This document shows, one piece after another, positions 1 through 8,123 of a stretch of DNA of 64,000 nt. The first letter of the stretch is position 1, and each line of letters starts with the position of its first letter. The stretch is from contig NZ_MSJP01000003.1 of NCBI RefSeq assembly GCF_014596525.1, positions 1 through 64,000 on the forward strand, given 5' to 3'. The DNA is from Streptomyces sp. CBMA291. Lineage in GTDB: Bacteria; Actinomycetota; Actinomycetes; Streptomycetales; Streptomycetaceae. A program made the translations under genes and the position numbers. The notes under the pieces were generated by a model that was not told the DNA's origin, ran no database searches, and was given only the letters and a program-made list of their open reading frames with translations.

Positions 1-1417
1 CCGGAGCCGGGTCCGTCGCCGGGGCGTCGGCGAGGTCGCCGCCGCGGGTGCGACGGCGCTGACGCGGGGTCCGGGTCCGCTCGGGGCGCTCCTCGGTCCG
101 CTCGGGCTTCGGGCCGCGGCCACGGCGTCCGCCGGGCTCGCCCAGGTCCTCCAGCTCCTCCGCGCCCAGACCCGCGCGGGTCCGCTCGGCGCGGGGCAGG
201 ATGCCCTTGGTGCCCGCCGGGATGTCCAGCTCCTCGTAGAGGTGCGGGGACGAGGAGTACGTCTCGACCGGCTCGTGGAAGTCCAGCTCCAGCGCCTTGT
301 TGATGAGCTGCCAGCGCGGGATGTCGTCCCAGTCGACCAGCGTCACGGCGGTGCCCTTGGCGCCCGCGCGGCCGGTGCGGCCCACCCGGTGGAGGAAGGT
401 CTTCTCGTCCTCGGGGGACTGGTAGTTGATGACGTGGGTGACGCCCTCGACGTCGATGCCGCGCGCGGCGACGTCGGTGCAGACGAGGACGTCGACCTTG
501 CCGTTGCGGAAGGCGCGCAGCGCCTGCTCGCGGGCGCCCTGGCCGAGGTCGCCGTGGACCGCGCCGGAGGCGAAGCCGCGCCGCTCCAGCTGCTCGGCGA
601 TGTCGGCGGCGGTGCGCTTGGTGCGGCAGAAGATCATCGCGAGCCCGCGGCCGTTGGCCTGGAGGATGCGGGAGACCATCTCCGGCTTGTCCATGTTGTG
701 GGCGCGGTAGACGTGCTGCTTGATGTTGGCGACGGTCGCGCCCTCGCCGTCGGGCGAGGTGGCGCGGATGTGCGTCGGCTGCGACATGTAGCGGCGGGCC
801 AGACCGATGACCGCGCCCGGCATGGTGGCCGAGAACAGCATGGTCTGGCGCTTCGGCGGAAGCATGTTGATGATCTTCTCGACGTCGGGCAGGAAGCCCA
901 GGTCGAGCATCTCGTCGGCCTCGTCGAGGACGAGGACCTTCACCTTGGACAGGTCGAGCTTGCGCTGGCCCGCCAGGTCGAGCAGGCGGCCGGGGGTGCC
1001 GACGATCACGTCGACGCCCTTCTGGAGCGCCTCGACCTGGGGCTCGTAGGCCCGGCCGCCGTAGATGGCGAGGACGCGTACGTTCCGCACCTTGCCTGCG
1101 GTCAGGAGGTCGTTGGTGACCTGCTGGCACAGCTCGCGGGTGGGGACGACGACGAGCGCCTGCGGGGCGTCGGTGAGCTGCTCGGGCTTGGCCCGGCCGG
1201 CCTCGACGTCCATGGGGACGGTGACGCGCTCCAGGATGGGGAGGCCGAAACCGAGGGTCTTGCCCGTGCCGGTCTTGGCCTGGCCGATGACGTCGGTGCC
1301 GGTGAGGGCGACCGGGAGGGTCATCTCCTGGATGGGGAAGGGGGTGACGATGCCGACGGCCTCCAGGGCCTCGGCCGTCTCGGGAAGGATTCCGAGTTCT
1401 CGGAAAGTCGTAATCAG
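1..1417 (-). CDS. DEAD-box ATP-dependent RNA helicase (C-terminal end lies outside the window)
   Basis: RNA-unwinding ATPase of the DEAD-box superfamily 2. Reading leftwards from 1417 the translation gives the Q-motif region (PFPIQEMTLP), Walker A AKTGTGKT, PTRELCQQ, GTPGRLLDL, the DEAD box VLDEADEM, SAT (LFSATMP), and the domain-2 motifs ARGIDVEG and HRVGRTGRAG, followed by a basic Arg/Gly/Pro tail that runs off the left edge. Such tails usually add non-specific RNA binding. The start is uncertain: homology begins around TLITTFRELGI, where only a CTG (1417) is present; an in-frame GTG lies at 1519 but would add an unusual basic N-terminus. The gene is divergent from the ferritin-like gene. 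The family is certain; the substrate RNA is unknown. Confidence 0.93.
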   Translation of the reverse strand, partial: MITTFRELGILPETAEALEAVGIVTPFPIQEMTLPVALTGTDVIGQAKTGTGKTLGFGLPILERVTVPMDVEAGRAKPEQLTDAPQALVVVPTRELCQQVTNDLLTAGKVRNVRVLAIYGGRAYEPQVEALQKGVDVIVGTPGRLLDLAGQRKLDLSKVKVLVLDEADEMLDLGFLPDVEKIINMLPPKRQTMLFSATMPGAVIGLARRYMSQPTHIRATSPDGEGATVANIKQHVYRAHNMDKPEMVSRILQANGRGLAMIFCRTKRTAADIAEQLERRGFASGAVHGDLGQGAREQALRAFRNGKVDVLVCTDVAARGIDVEGVTHVINYQSPEDEKTFLHRVGRTGRAGAKGTAVTLVDWDDIPRWQLINKALELDFHEPVETYSSSPHLYEELDIPAGTKGILPRAERTRAGLGAEELEDLGEPGGRRGRGPKPERTEERPERTRTPRQRRRTRGGDLADAPATDPAP

Positions 1418-1810
1418 GGTGCTGCCTCTTCTGTGAGACGCGGCGCGAGGCGAACGATGGGGGTCGTACCGTGCCGGGAACCGCCGGCGCGATCCGGTGG
1501 GATCGCTGCCGGGTGGCACGGGACCACTGCCGTCGCTCGAGCGTCGTACCGCTGAGGGTGACCCTTCCGCGGGTCCGCTGGAAGGGCTGTCGGGCCGGAG
1601 CCGATCGGGCCACCGACCGGGCATCCTCATTCATGCGTCGGCCTACTGGATACGTCCGAACGTGCGAAAGCATGTCCGCATACTCAGCAGGCGCCTTACC
1701 ACTGTACCCCGGAATCGCGCATGTGTGTTGGGCGAAATGGGGATGAGGGCACCGTCACACTGTCCGGTGAGCGCCTTACCACGGAGCGCGAGCGGGCTAT
1801 TGTGCGCTCC
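1418..1810. promoter_or_regulatory. Divergent intergenic region with an exact 12-bp direct repeat 80 bp apart
   Basis: This region separates the helicase and ferritin-like genes. The word GCGCCTTACCAC occurs at 1691-1702 and again at 1771-1782, exactly 80 bp apart on the same strand. A -10-like TATTGT (1798-1803) is followed by 7 nt and then the ATG at 1811, the geometry of a leaderless transcript. The repeat could be a regulator site or a duplicated promoter part. The rest shows no gene. Confidence 0.45.
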
Positions 1811-2533
1811 ATGGAGACGCCTGACAACGCCACACCCACCGGGATCGCCGCCGAGGACTGGGAGGCGGCTTCCGGGGAGCCGCAGTACCGTGCCGCCGTG
1901 ATCGACCTCCTCGGCGCCCTCGCCTACGGAGAGCTCGCGGCCTTCGAGCGGCTCGCGGAGGACGCCAAGCTGGCGCCGACCCTCGCGGACAAGGCGGAGC
2001 TGGCGAAGATGGCGTCGGCCGAGTTCCAGCACTTCGAGCGGCTGCGCGACCGGCTCGCCGCCGTGGGCGTCGAGCCGACCGGGGCCATGGAGCCCTTCGC
2101 CAAGGCGCTCGACGACTTCCACCGGCTGACCGCTCCGTCGGACTGGCTGGAGGGCCTGGTCAAGGCCTATGTGGGCGACTCGATCGCCAGTGACTTCTAC
2201 CGGGAGGTCGCGGTCCGTCTCGACTCCGACACCCGTGATCTCGTCCTCGCGGTGCTCGACGACACCGGCCACGGCAACTTCGCCGTGGAGAAGGTCCGCG
2301 CCGCGATCGAGGCCGACCCGCGCGTCGGCGGCCGGCTCGCGCTCTGGGCCCGGCGGCTGATGGGCGAGGCGCTCTCGCAGGCCCAGCGGGTGGTGGCCGA
2401 GCGGGACGCGCTCTCGACGATGCTGGTCGGCGGGGTGGCCGACGGCTTCGACCTGGCGGAGGTGGGCCGGATGTTCTCCCGGATCACCGAGGCGCACACC
2501 AAGCGCATGGCCGCGCTCGGCCTGGCGGCCTGA
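1811..2533 (+). CDS. Ferritin-like fold protein (MiaE-type diiron family)
   Basis: 240-residue protein of the ferritin-like superfamily, annotated in actinobacteria as ferritin-like or tRNA-(ms2io6A)-hydroxylase-like. Glu and His residues are spaced along four helices as for a diiron site: GELAAFERL, SAEFQHFERL and, later, DDTGHGNF and TEAHTKRM. The ATG at 1811 was chosen because longer in-frame starts add unrelated sequence and because TATTGT lies 7 nt upstream, fitting a leaderless mRNA. The neighbouring divergent DEAD-box helicase is a common actinobacterial pairing, which may hint at RNA-linked function, but the substrate is unknown. No signal peptide is seen, so it is probably cytoplasmic. 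Confidence 0.88.
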   Translation: METPDNATPTGIAAEDWEAASGEPQYRAAVIDLLGALAYGELAAFERLAEDAKLAPTLADKAELAKMASAEFQHFERLRDRLAAVGVEPTGAMEPFAKALDDFHRLTAPSDWLEGLVKAYVGDSIASDFYREVAVRLDSDTRDLVLAVLDDTGHGNFAVEKVRAAIEADPRVGGRLALWARRLMGEALSQAQRVVAERDALSTMLVGGVADGFDLAEVGRMFSRITEAHTKRMAALGLAA

Positions 2534-2578
2534 GGGCCCGGGGCCCCGGACGGGGGAAGCGGAGGGTCGGCGGTGGCG

Positions 2579-2848
2579 TCACGCCGCCGCTGATCGCCGC
2601 AGTCTGCTTGACGCCGGCCGGATGAGCAGCGAGATCAGCACCGCCGCGACGGCCACCGCGCCGACGAGGGTGGCGAGGAAGTGCCCGGGGCCGAGGGCCC
2701 CGTGGGTGACGAGCGCGCCGAAGACGCCGCCGACGGTGCCGGTGAGCAGGACGGTCACCCGGACGGGGAGGCGGTCGGCGAGCCGGTGCGCCGCGGCCCA
2801 GGCCAAGGCGAAACCGAGCAGGGCCGAGCCGAGGGCTTCCAGGAACAC
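2579..2848 (-). CDS. Small integral membrane protein
   Basis: 89 residues with three hydrophobic stretches: LGSALLGFALAWAAAHRL near the N-terminus, VTVLLTGTVGGVFGALVTHG in the middle and FLATLVGAVAVAAVLISLLI near the C-terminus. The C-terminal tail is basic (RPASSRLRRS). It is a plausible three-helix membrane protein with glycine-rich helices, reminiscent of transglycosylase-associated/GlsB-type small proteins, though that match is not secure. It converges with the ferritin-like gene (45 bp between stops), and its start is followed upstream by a 600-bp gene-poor stretch. Function unknown. Confidence 0.7.
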   Translation of the reverse strand: MFLEALGSALLGFALAWAAAHRLADRLPVRVTVLLTGTVGGVFGALVTHGALGPGHFLATLVGAVAVAAVLISLLIRPASSRLRRSAAA

Positions 2849-3462
2849 GGCGGATCACCTCGCGGGGGCTGCGGGGCGGGTGGTGCGGTCGAGAGCCTCC
2901 TACCCGTGGCACCGGGAAAACAATCCTTCCGTACGCCCCGACGTGGACGTACGAGCCTATGAAATGCCCAGCGGGCGGCCCTGGCCCCGAGCCAACCGAA
3001 ACCCACCCGCCGGGGAGCCCGGAGCGCTACGGAATACGGGCGCGGCGGGGAAGGGCGGGGCGCCCGGAAAACCGCCCGCCACGAAGCCCGGAGCGGTACG
3101 GGAAACCGGCCGAGGGGAAGACCGGAGCCACGGAAATCCTCTCCCCGTGAAGCCTTGAGGGCGCAGGAAATCCACTCCCGAGGGAATTCCGGGCGCCGAA
3201 AATCCCTGGGGCGGGAGCTTGCCGGGGGCGCCGGGGGGCGAGGCGCGGAAGCCTCCGGCGGGCCTGAGGGGCTGAGGCGCGGAAGCCCCTGGCGGGCCCG
3301 AGGCGCGGAGGCCCCCGGCGGGCCCGAGGGGCTGGGGCGCGGAAGCCCCCCACGCCCCGGAGTCCCGCCCCTCCGTGAGGAAGGCCCCCGGGCCAGGACC
3401 CGCGTGTGCGAAAGGCCCGGCGGAACCGTCGGGTTCCGTCGGGCCTTCCGTAGAGCCTGGGC
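2849..3462. other. Gene-poor stretch with degenerate GC-rich repeats
   Basis: No convincing gene is seen. Between about 3235 and 3350 short units containing GGCGCGGAAGCC and CCGGCGGGCC recur every 30-40 bp, making a degenerate tandem array. Its right end holds the terminator of the DUF3107 gene. Open frames here on both strands are proline/arginine/alanine-rich low-complexity translations and were not called. Confidence 0.5.
3414..3445 (-). terminator. Hairpin terminator downstream of the DUF3107 gene
   Basis: A 14-bp stem (GGCCCGGCGGAACC with GGTTCCGTCGGGCC, one G-U type mismatch) closes a four-base loop and lies 18 nt beyond the stop of the leftward DUF3107 gene. It resembles the strong U-poor hairpin terminators common in Streptomyces. 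Confidence 0.75.
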
Positions 3463-3690
3463 TCAGAGCGTGCCGAAGCCCACGCGGCGTACCGTCGGCT
3501 CGCCCAGCTCCACGTACGCGATCTTCTCGGCCGGGACCAGGACCTTGCGGCCCTTCTCGTCCGAGAGGCTGAGCAGCTGCGCCTTGCCGGCCAGCGCGTC
3601 GGCGATGGCGCGCTCCACCTCCTCGGCGGACTGCCCGCTCTCCAGAACGATCTCCCGGGGTGCGTGCTGCACGCCGATCTTGACCTCCAC
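3463..3690 (-). CDS. DUF3107 family protein
   Basis: 75-residue protein starting MEVKIGVQHAPREI and ending with GEPTVRRVGFGTL, matching the small actinobacterial DUF3107 family. The GTG at 3690 was chosen because GGAGGG sits 8 nt upstream; the longer in-frame reading adds an unrelated N-terminus. It contains the family's acidic helix SAEEVERAIADAL and a DEKGRKVLVPAEKIAYVE strand pair suggesting an alpha/beta fold. It lies downstream of the TetR gene on the same strand with a 127-bp gap and ends at a clear hairpin. The biochemical role is unknown. Confidence 0.88.
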   Translation of the reverse strand: MEVKIGVQHAPREIVLESGQSAEEVERAIADALAGKAQLLSLSDEKGRKVLVPAEKIAYVELGEPTVRRVGFGTL

Positions 3691-3817
3691 GGCTATGTCC
3701 CTCCGAACGGTCAGCCTTGCGCGATGACACGCGCCGTACGCTGCACACATTAGCCCGGTGAGGGGACGCGTACGGTGCCATCGCCGCACGCCAGGAGCGA
3801 ACAGGCGGCGGGAATGC

Positions 3818-4477
3818 TCAGTGACCCTCGGCGCTCAGCTGTCCGTCCACCGCGTGCAGCGGGAACCCGGCGATGCCGCGCCAGGCCAGCGAGGTCAGCA
3901 GGCCGACGGCCTTCTCGCGCGGGATGGAGGACTCGCTCGACAGCCAGTAGCGGGCCACCACCTGGGAGACTCCGCCGAGCCCCACGGCGAGCAGCATCGA
4001 CTCGTCCTTGGCGAGACCGGTGTCCTCGGCGATGACCTCGGAGATCGCCTCGGCGCACTGGAGGCTCACCCGGTCCACGCGCTCGCGCACGGCCGGCTCG
4101 TTCGTCAGGTCCGATTCGAAGACCAGCCGGAAGGCGCCGCCCTCGTCCTCGACGTACGCGAAGTAGGCGTCCATCGTGGCGGCGACGCGCAGCTTGTTGT
4201 CGGTGGTGGAGGCCAGCGCCGTGCGCACGGCGAGGAGGAGCGCCTCGCAGTGCTGGTCGAGCAGGGCGAGGTACAGCTCCAGCTTCCCGGGGAAGTGCTG
4301 GTAGAGCACCGGCTTGCTGACGCCCGCGCGCTCGGCGATGTCGTCCATGGCGGCCGAGTGGTAGCCCTGGGCGACGAAGACCTCTTGAGCCGCGCCGAGG
4401 AGCTGGTTCCGTCGGGCACGTCGCGGCAGGCGCGTGCCCCGAGGGCGTGCTGCCTCTGTCTGCTCGATGGCGCTCAC
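3818..4477 (-). CDS. TetR/AcrR family transcriptional regulator
   Basis: 219-residue repressor-type regulator. The N-terminal helix-turn-helix is clear: RRNQLLGAAQEVFVAQGYHSAAMDDIAERAGVS, then KPVLYQHFPGK, the standard TetR recognition helix region. The C-terminal two thirds form the ligand-binding/dimerisation domain (VVARYWLSSESSIPREKAV). The GTG at 4477 is preceded by GGGAGG at 7 nt, better than the ATG 24 nt further upstream. It stands between the acidic 71-residue gene and DUF3107 on the same strand. Ligand and targets are unknown; fatty-acid-type effectors are common for this subclass but nothing here proves it. Confidence 0.92.
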   Translation of the reverse strand: MSAIEQTEAARPRGTRLPRRARRNQLLGAAQEVFVAQGYHSAAMDDIAERAGVSKPVLYQHFPGKLELYLALLDQHCEALLLAVRTALASTTDNKLRVAATMDAYFAYVEDEGGAFRLVFESDLTNEPAVRERVDRVSLQCAEAISEVIAEDTGLAKDESMLLAVGLGGVSQVVARYWLSSESSIPREKAVGLLTSLAWRGIAGFPLHAVDGQLSAEGH

Positions 4478-4622
4478 GCGGCCTCCCAAAAATCGATCCA
4501 TGCGCGCTGTCGCACGCGCCGCCATCGTACTTTTGGGTAACCCGGCTGTGCGCGGTGCGAACGCAGAATTTCACGGACCGGACGCCCAGGTCGACAGTCG
4601 ATTCAACATTAAACCGAACAAA

Positions 4623-4838
4623 TCAGCGATAGTCGTCCTCGTCCAGGGCGACAACACGGGCCTGTTCGGAGGAATCGGCCTCGTTCGCCGAATCACGTTC
4701 GACGTGGGTGACCGGTTCGTCCTCGCGCGGCCGCAGTTCCGTCTGCTGTTCGGCCGCGTCCGCCTCCGGGATCTCCGCGTCCAGCGACCCGTCCTTCTCC
4801 ACGGCGAAAGTGTCCGGCTCGGTCGGATCGACAGTCAT
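4623..4838 (-). CDS. Small acidic hypothetical protein
   Basis: 71 residues, very acidic and without hydrophobic segments; it begins MTVDPTEPDTFAVEKDG and ends RVVALDEDDYR. GGAAGGAG lies 6-7 nt before the ATG, a strong ribosome binding site, which supports it being real although it has no recognisable domain. It is probably largely disordered. It lies upstream of the TetR gene on the same strand and is divergent from the alpha/beta hydrolase. Function unknown. Confidence 0.65.
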   Translation of the reverse strand: MTVDPTEPDTFAVEKDGSLDAEIPEADAAEQQTELRPREDEPVTHVERDSANEADSSEQARVVALDEDDYR

Positions 4839-4976
4839 GCGGCTCCTTCCGGCGTACGGTCGCGGTCCTCTCCGAAGGGCCTCACTCCGAGCCTAGGAGC
4901 TGCCGCGCCCGGCCGCACACGGACGGGTGACCGCACCCACTCACGCCCTCGCGTGATCGTCTCGTAATATTGCGCC

Positions 4977-5945
4977 ATGTCGTCGACCGAGCTGCCGGAA
5001 ACCCGGACCGCCGCCGCGCCTTCCGCCTCGCGCGCCCCCCGCGCCGTGCGGGCCGCCGACGGCGAGGAACTGCGCTCCGTGTCGCTGCCCGGCCTCACCC
5101 TCACGGTGCGCGCCCGGCCCGGCGCCCGGCCGGGGCTGCCGCCCGCGCTGTTCGTGCACGGACTCGGCGGGTCCTCGCAGAACTGGTCCGCCCTGATGCC
5201 GCTGCTCGCGGACGTCGTCGACGCCGAGGCCGTCGACCTGCCCGGCTTCGGCGACTCCCCGCCGCCGGACGACGGCAACTACACGATCACCGGACACGCC
5301 CGCGCCGTCATCCGGTTCCTCGACTCGGCGGGCCGGGGCCCGGTCCACCTCGTCGGCAACTCGCTGGGCGGCGCCGTCGCCACCCGGGTCGCCGCCGCCC
5401 GCCCCGACCTGGTCCGCACCCTCTCCCTGGTCTCCCCGGCCCTCCCCGAGCTGCGCGCCCAGCGCGGCGCCTGGCCCACGGCCCTGCTCGCGGTGCCCGG
5501 CGTCGCCGGACTCTTCGGCAGGCTCAGCCGGGACTGGACGGCCGAGCAGCGCGTCCGGGGCGTCCTCTCGCTCTGTTACGGGGACCCCGGCCGGGTCACC
5601 GAGGAGGGCCTGCGGGAGGCCGTCGAGGAGATGGAGCGCAGGCTCGAACTGCCCTACTTCTGGGACGCGATGGTCCGCTCCTCGCGCGGCATCGTCGACG
5701 CGTACACGCTCGGCGGGCAGCACGGACTGTGGAGGCAGGCCGAACGCGTCCTCGCCCCGACGCTGCTCGTCTACGGTGGACGCGACCAGCTCGTCTCGTA
5801 CCGGATGGCCCGCAAGGCGGCCGCCGCCTTCCGCGGCTCGCGCCTGCTGACCCTCCCCGAGGCGGGGCACGTGGCGATGATGGAGTACCCGGAGACGGTC
5901 GCCCAGGCCGTACGGGACCTGATCGCCGACAACGGCGGGAGCTGA
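4977..5945 (+). CDS. Alpha/beta-fold hydrolase
   Basis: 322-residue serine hydrolase. The oxyanion-hole motif FVHGLGGSSQNW, nucleophile elbow GNSLGG, the acid in YGGRDQLVS and the catalytic His in EAGHVAMMEYPE make a complete triad. After the His the chain ends EYPETVAQAVRDLIADNG, typical of the family. The ATG at 4977 follows a TAATAT box by 6 nt, so the mRNA is probably leaderless; open sequence upstream in another frame is a shadow. No signal peptide, so cytoplasmic. It is followed 8 bp later by the DUF3152 gene, so the two are probably one operon. The substrate cannot be inferred. Confidence 0.9.
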   Translation: MSSTELPETRTAAAPSASRAPRAVRAADGEELRSVSLPGLTLTVRARPGARPGLPPALFVHGLGGSSQNWSALMPLLADVVDAEAVDLPGFGDSPPPDDGNYTITGHARAVIRFLDSAGRGPVHLVGNSLGGAVATRVAAARPDLVRTLSLVSPALPELRAQRGAWPTALLAVPGVAGLFGRLSRDWTAEQRVRGVLSLCYGDPGRVTEEGLREAVEEMERRLELPYFWDAMVRSSRGIVDAYTLGGQHGLWRQAERVLAPTLLVYGGRDQLVSYRMARKAAAAFRGSRLLTLPEAGHVAMMEYPETVAQAVRDLIADNGGS

Positions 5946-5953
5946 GCCGGGGC

Positions 5954-7663
5954 GTGGGACGACACAGCCGCAGGAGCGCCACGCCGCCGCCGTCCGCCCC
6001 CGAGCGGCAGCCCGCGCCCCAGCCACCGGGCCCCGGCCCCGTCCCCCCCGGCGGCACCGTGCCCTCCGGCGCCCCCGCACCCCCCGTCGGCGCCCCGGGC
6101 ACCGGCCGCCGCCGCAGGCAGCCGGGCGACCCCGGCACCCCGGCACACGGGACCCCGGCACTCGGCACCCCGGCACAGGGAAATCCGCTACAGGGGAATC
6201 CGGGGTACGGCACTCCGGCGCACGGCACCCCCGCACAGGGGACTCCGCCTTACGGCACTTCCGGGCACGGCACTCCGGCACACGGGACCCCGTCTTACGG
6301 CACTCCCGCGCACGGCACTCCCGCCCCCGGCACCCCCTCCCGCCGCCTCCCCGGTCAGGGCGTTCCGGGCCGCCCGGACCCCGGTCCGGACGTTCCCGGC
6401 CGGCAGGCCCCCCGCGCCCCCACCCGCCAGGCTTTCGGCCTGGGCATGCCCGGCGTCCAGACCCCCGCCAAGGGCGCCCCCGTCCGCGACACCCCAGCGC
6501 ACGGCACCCCCGCCCACGGCACCCCCGCCCCCCGGCCCTCCGCCCCCGCTCCTCAAGCCCAGGTCTCTTCGGGCCGGGCCGTTCCGGCGCGCGTCGGGAG
6601 CGGCCGTACGGGTGGCGGCGTGTCCGTGGAGGAGGGGGACGAGACGGCCGCGCGGGGGGTTCCCGGCAGCGGGGCCGGGGTGCGCGGCGGGCATCCGCAG
6701 CAGGACGAGGGGGGCGCGCCCCGGCCCGGACGGTACGGGCCGCCCGGCCCCCGGGGGCCCCGTAAGGAACGGGGCGACGACCGGGTGCCGTTCGTCCCCG
6801 GGCCCCGGCGGGAGAGCGGGGCCGAGCCCCCGGCCGAGCCCCCGGCGGGACGCGGCGGCATCGGCCGTACGCTCACCGGCGTGGCCGCGGCGGCCGTCGC
6901 CACCGTCCTCGCCGTCGTCGTGGCCGGTCAGGTCACCGACCGGGAGACGACGGCCGCGCCCCGCGCCACCGAGCGGCAGGACGACGACTCGGCCTCCCGC
7001 TCCGGCACCCGGGCCGCCCCGGCGACCCCACCGGTACCGACGGCCACCACCGCCGCGCCGCCCACGTACGAACAGCTGATGGCCCGGCAGTACCCGATCG
7101 ATCCCAAGCTGAAGGGTTCCGGCTCCTTCGAGACCGTGCCCGGTTTCCAGAAGGCGCCCGGTCCCGGGCGTCTCGTCCGCTACCGGATCGACGTGGAGGG
7201 AGGGCTCGGGCTCGACCCGGAGCTGTTCGCGGCGGCCGTGCACAAGACCCTCAACGACCCGCGCAGTTGGGCGGGCCGGGGCGTCGCCTCCTTCGAGCGG
7301 ATCTCCAGCGGCGACCCCGCGTTCGTCATCACGCTCGCCAGCCCCGGCACCACCGGAGCCTGGTGCGCCAAGTCCGGGCTCGACACCACGGTCGACAACG
7401 TGTCCTGCGACTCCGCCTCCACCGAACGCGTGATGATCAACGCCTTCCGCTGGGCCCAGGGCTCGCCGACCTTCGGTCCGCGGGCGATGCACGCCTACCG
7501 GCAGATGCTCATCAACCACGAGGTCGGGCACCGGCTCGGGCACGGCCATGTGAGCTGCCGCACGCCCGGCGCCCTCGCCCCCGTGATGCAGCAGCAGACG
7601 AAGTCCCTGGACATCGACGGAATCAAGTGCCGTCCCAACCCCTGGGTCCACCCGGCCAGTTGA
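5954..7663 (+). CDS. DUF3152 protein: disordered repeat N-terminus, one membrane helix, metzincin-like domain
   Basis: 569 residues starting at GTG 5954 (VGRHSRRS), 8 bp after the hydrolase stop. Residues ~1-300 are disordered and Pro/Gly-rich, with about 15 copies of a five-residue GTPAH-like repeat (DNA unit 15 bp, 6131-6345, and a second block near 6490). Residues ~307-328 form one transmembrane helix, giving a type II membrane protein with an outside C-terminal domain. The domain (from YEQLMARQYP) ends with NHEVGHRLGHGH, a full HExxHxxGxxH zinc signature at residues 522-532, and four cysteines (WCAKSG, VSCDSA, VSCRTP, IKCRPN) suited to disulfides. The family is catalogued as of unknown function; an extracellular metalloprotease is my inference. 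Confidence 0.85.
   Translation: MGRHSRRSATPPPSAPERQPAPQPPGPGPVPPGGTVPSGAPAPPVGAPGTGRRRRQPGDPGTPAHGTPALGTPAQGNPLQGNPGYGTPAHGTPAQGTPPYGTSGHGTPAHGTPSYGTPAHGTPAPGTPSRRLPGQGVPGRPDPGPDVPGRQAPRAPTRQAFGLGMPGVQTPAKGAPVRDTPAHGTPAHGTPAPRPSAPAPQAQVSSGRAVPARVGSGRTGGGVSVEEGDETAARGVPGSGAGVRGGHPQQDEGGAPRPGRYGPPGPRGPRKERGDDRVPFVPGPRRESGAEPPAEPPAGRGGIGRTLTGVAAAAVATVLAVVVAGQVTDRETTAAPRATERQDDDSASRSGTRAAPATPPVPTATTAAPPTYEQLMARQYPIDPKLKGSGSFETVPGFQKAPGPGRLVRYRIDVEGGLGLDPELFAAAVHKTLNDPRSWAGRGVASFERISSGDPAFVITLASPGTTGAWCAKSGLDTTVDNVSCDSASTERVMINAFRWAQGSPTFGPRAMHAYRQMLINHEVGHRLGHGHVSCRTPGALAPVMQQQTKSLDIDGIKCRPNPWVHPAS
6131..6345 (+). repeat. 15-bp coding tandem repeat (Gly-Thr-Pro-Ala-His units)
   Basis: About fourteen degenerate 15-bp units of the type GGCACTCCGGCACAC encode GTPAH/GTPAQ/GTPSY pentapeptides in frame within the DUF3152 gene. 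The period of exactly five codons keeps the frame. Unit number is likely to vary between strains by slippage. Confidence 0.8.
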
Positions 7664-7728
7664 TATTTCGGCCAGGTGGATTCCAGACCGCACCCGGGGA
7701 GGGAAGCCGGGGAAATCCGGATACCGCG

Positions 7729-7757
7729 TTGACATCGCTCGCGTGTTCGTCCATATT
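7729..7757 (+). promoter_or_regulatory. Promoter of the leaderless mini-gene
   Basis: A perfect -35 TTGACA (7729-7734) is followed after 17 bp by CATATT (7752-7757). Transcription would begin about 7 nt later, at the ATG at 7765, so the message would be leaderless. Confidence 0.7.
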
Positions 7758-7764
7758 TCTCGGC

Positions 7765-7860
7765 ATGTCGCACCGTCACGTCGTCTCCGAGCGCGCCGCC
7801 ATCGAGCTGGCGCTCATCGGCGTGACCGGGCACTCCGTCGCCGACATCCTCTGTAGCTGA
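7765..7860 (+). CDS. 31-residue leader peptide, leaderless, one near-terminal Cys
   Basis: The peptide MSHRHVVSERAAIELALIG... ends ADILCS. From memory it resembles the short actinobacterial Cys-containing leader peptides (Ms4533A-like) found upstream of transport genes; these are thought to sense cysteine during translation. Here only one Cys remains. A strong promoter places the transcription start on its ATG. It precedes the oligopeptide ABC transporter operon by 263 bp that include a tandem repeat, so attenuation control of that operon is a reasonable inference. The family assignment is from sequence resemblance only. Confidence 0.6.
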   Translation: MSHRHVVSERAAIELALIGVTGHSVADILCS

Positions 7861-8015
7861 CGCCCGCCCGAGCGCTCGTCGGCCTTTTCCTTCCGTATTT
7901 TCGTACGTGAATGTGCCGCGCCCGGGTCCTTCTCCCCGCAGGCGCGGCTTTCTCCGTTTCCCGGAAGAATCCTCGGAACGGTTCCGGGAGTGACTTCCGG
8001 AAGACTCACCGGATT

Positions 8016-8053
8016 GATTCCCGGGACTGATTCCCGGGACTGATTCCCGGGAC
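8016..8053 (+). repeat. Three tandem 13-bp palindromic units ahead of the transporter operon
   Basis: The unit GATTCCCGGGACT occurs at 8016, 8029 and 8042 (the last ends with G). Each contains the palindrome TCCCGGGA, so the array can fold into alternative hairpins in the transcript between the leader peptide and the binding-protein gene. Confidence 0.75.
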
Positions 8054-8123
8054 GCCGCCGATCGCCGCCGAACGCGGGGAATTCCCTTTCCCACACCCGC
8101 AGTTCCCCGAGAGGTCTTCTCCG

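Noticed and set aside
242-1555. A 437-codon + strand frame at the left end
   Set aside because: It is antisense to the DEAD-box helicase, whose motifs are complete on the other strand.
2959-3353. Proline/arginine-rich small ORFs on both strands
   Set aside because: They are translations of the repeat-rich intergenic sequence, with no start signals.
3155-3727. A + strand gene opposite DUF3107
   Set aside because: The translation starts in the degenerate GC-rich repeats and then runs antisense to DUF3107; no domain or ribosome binding site.
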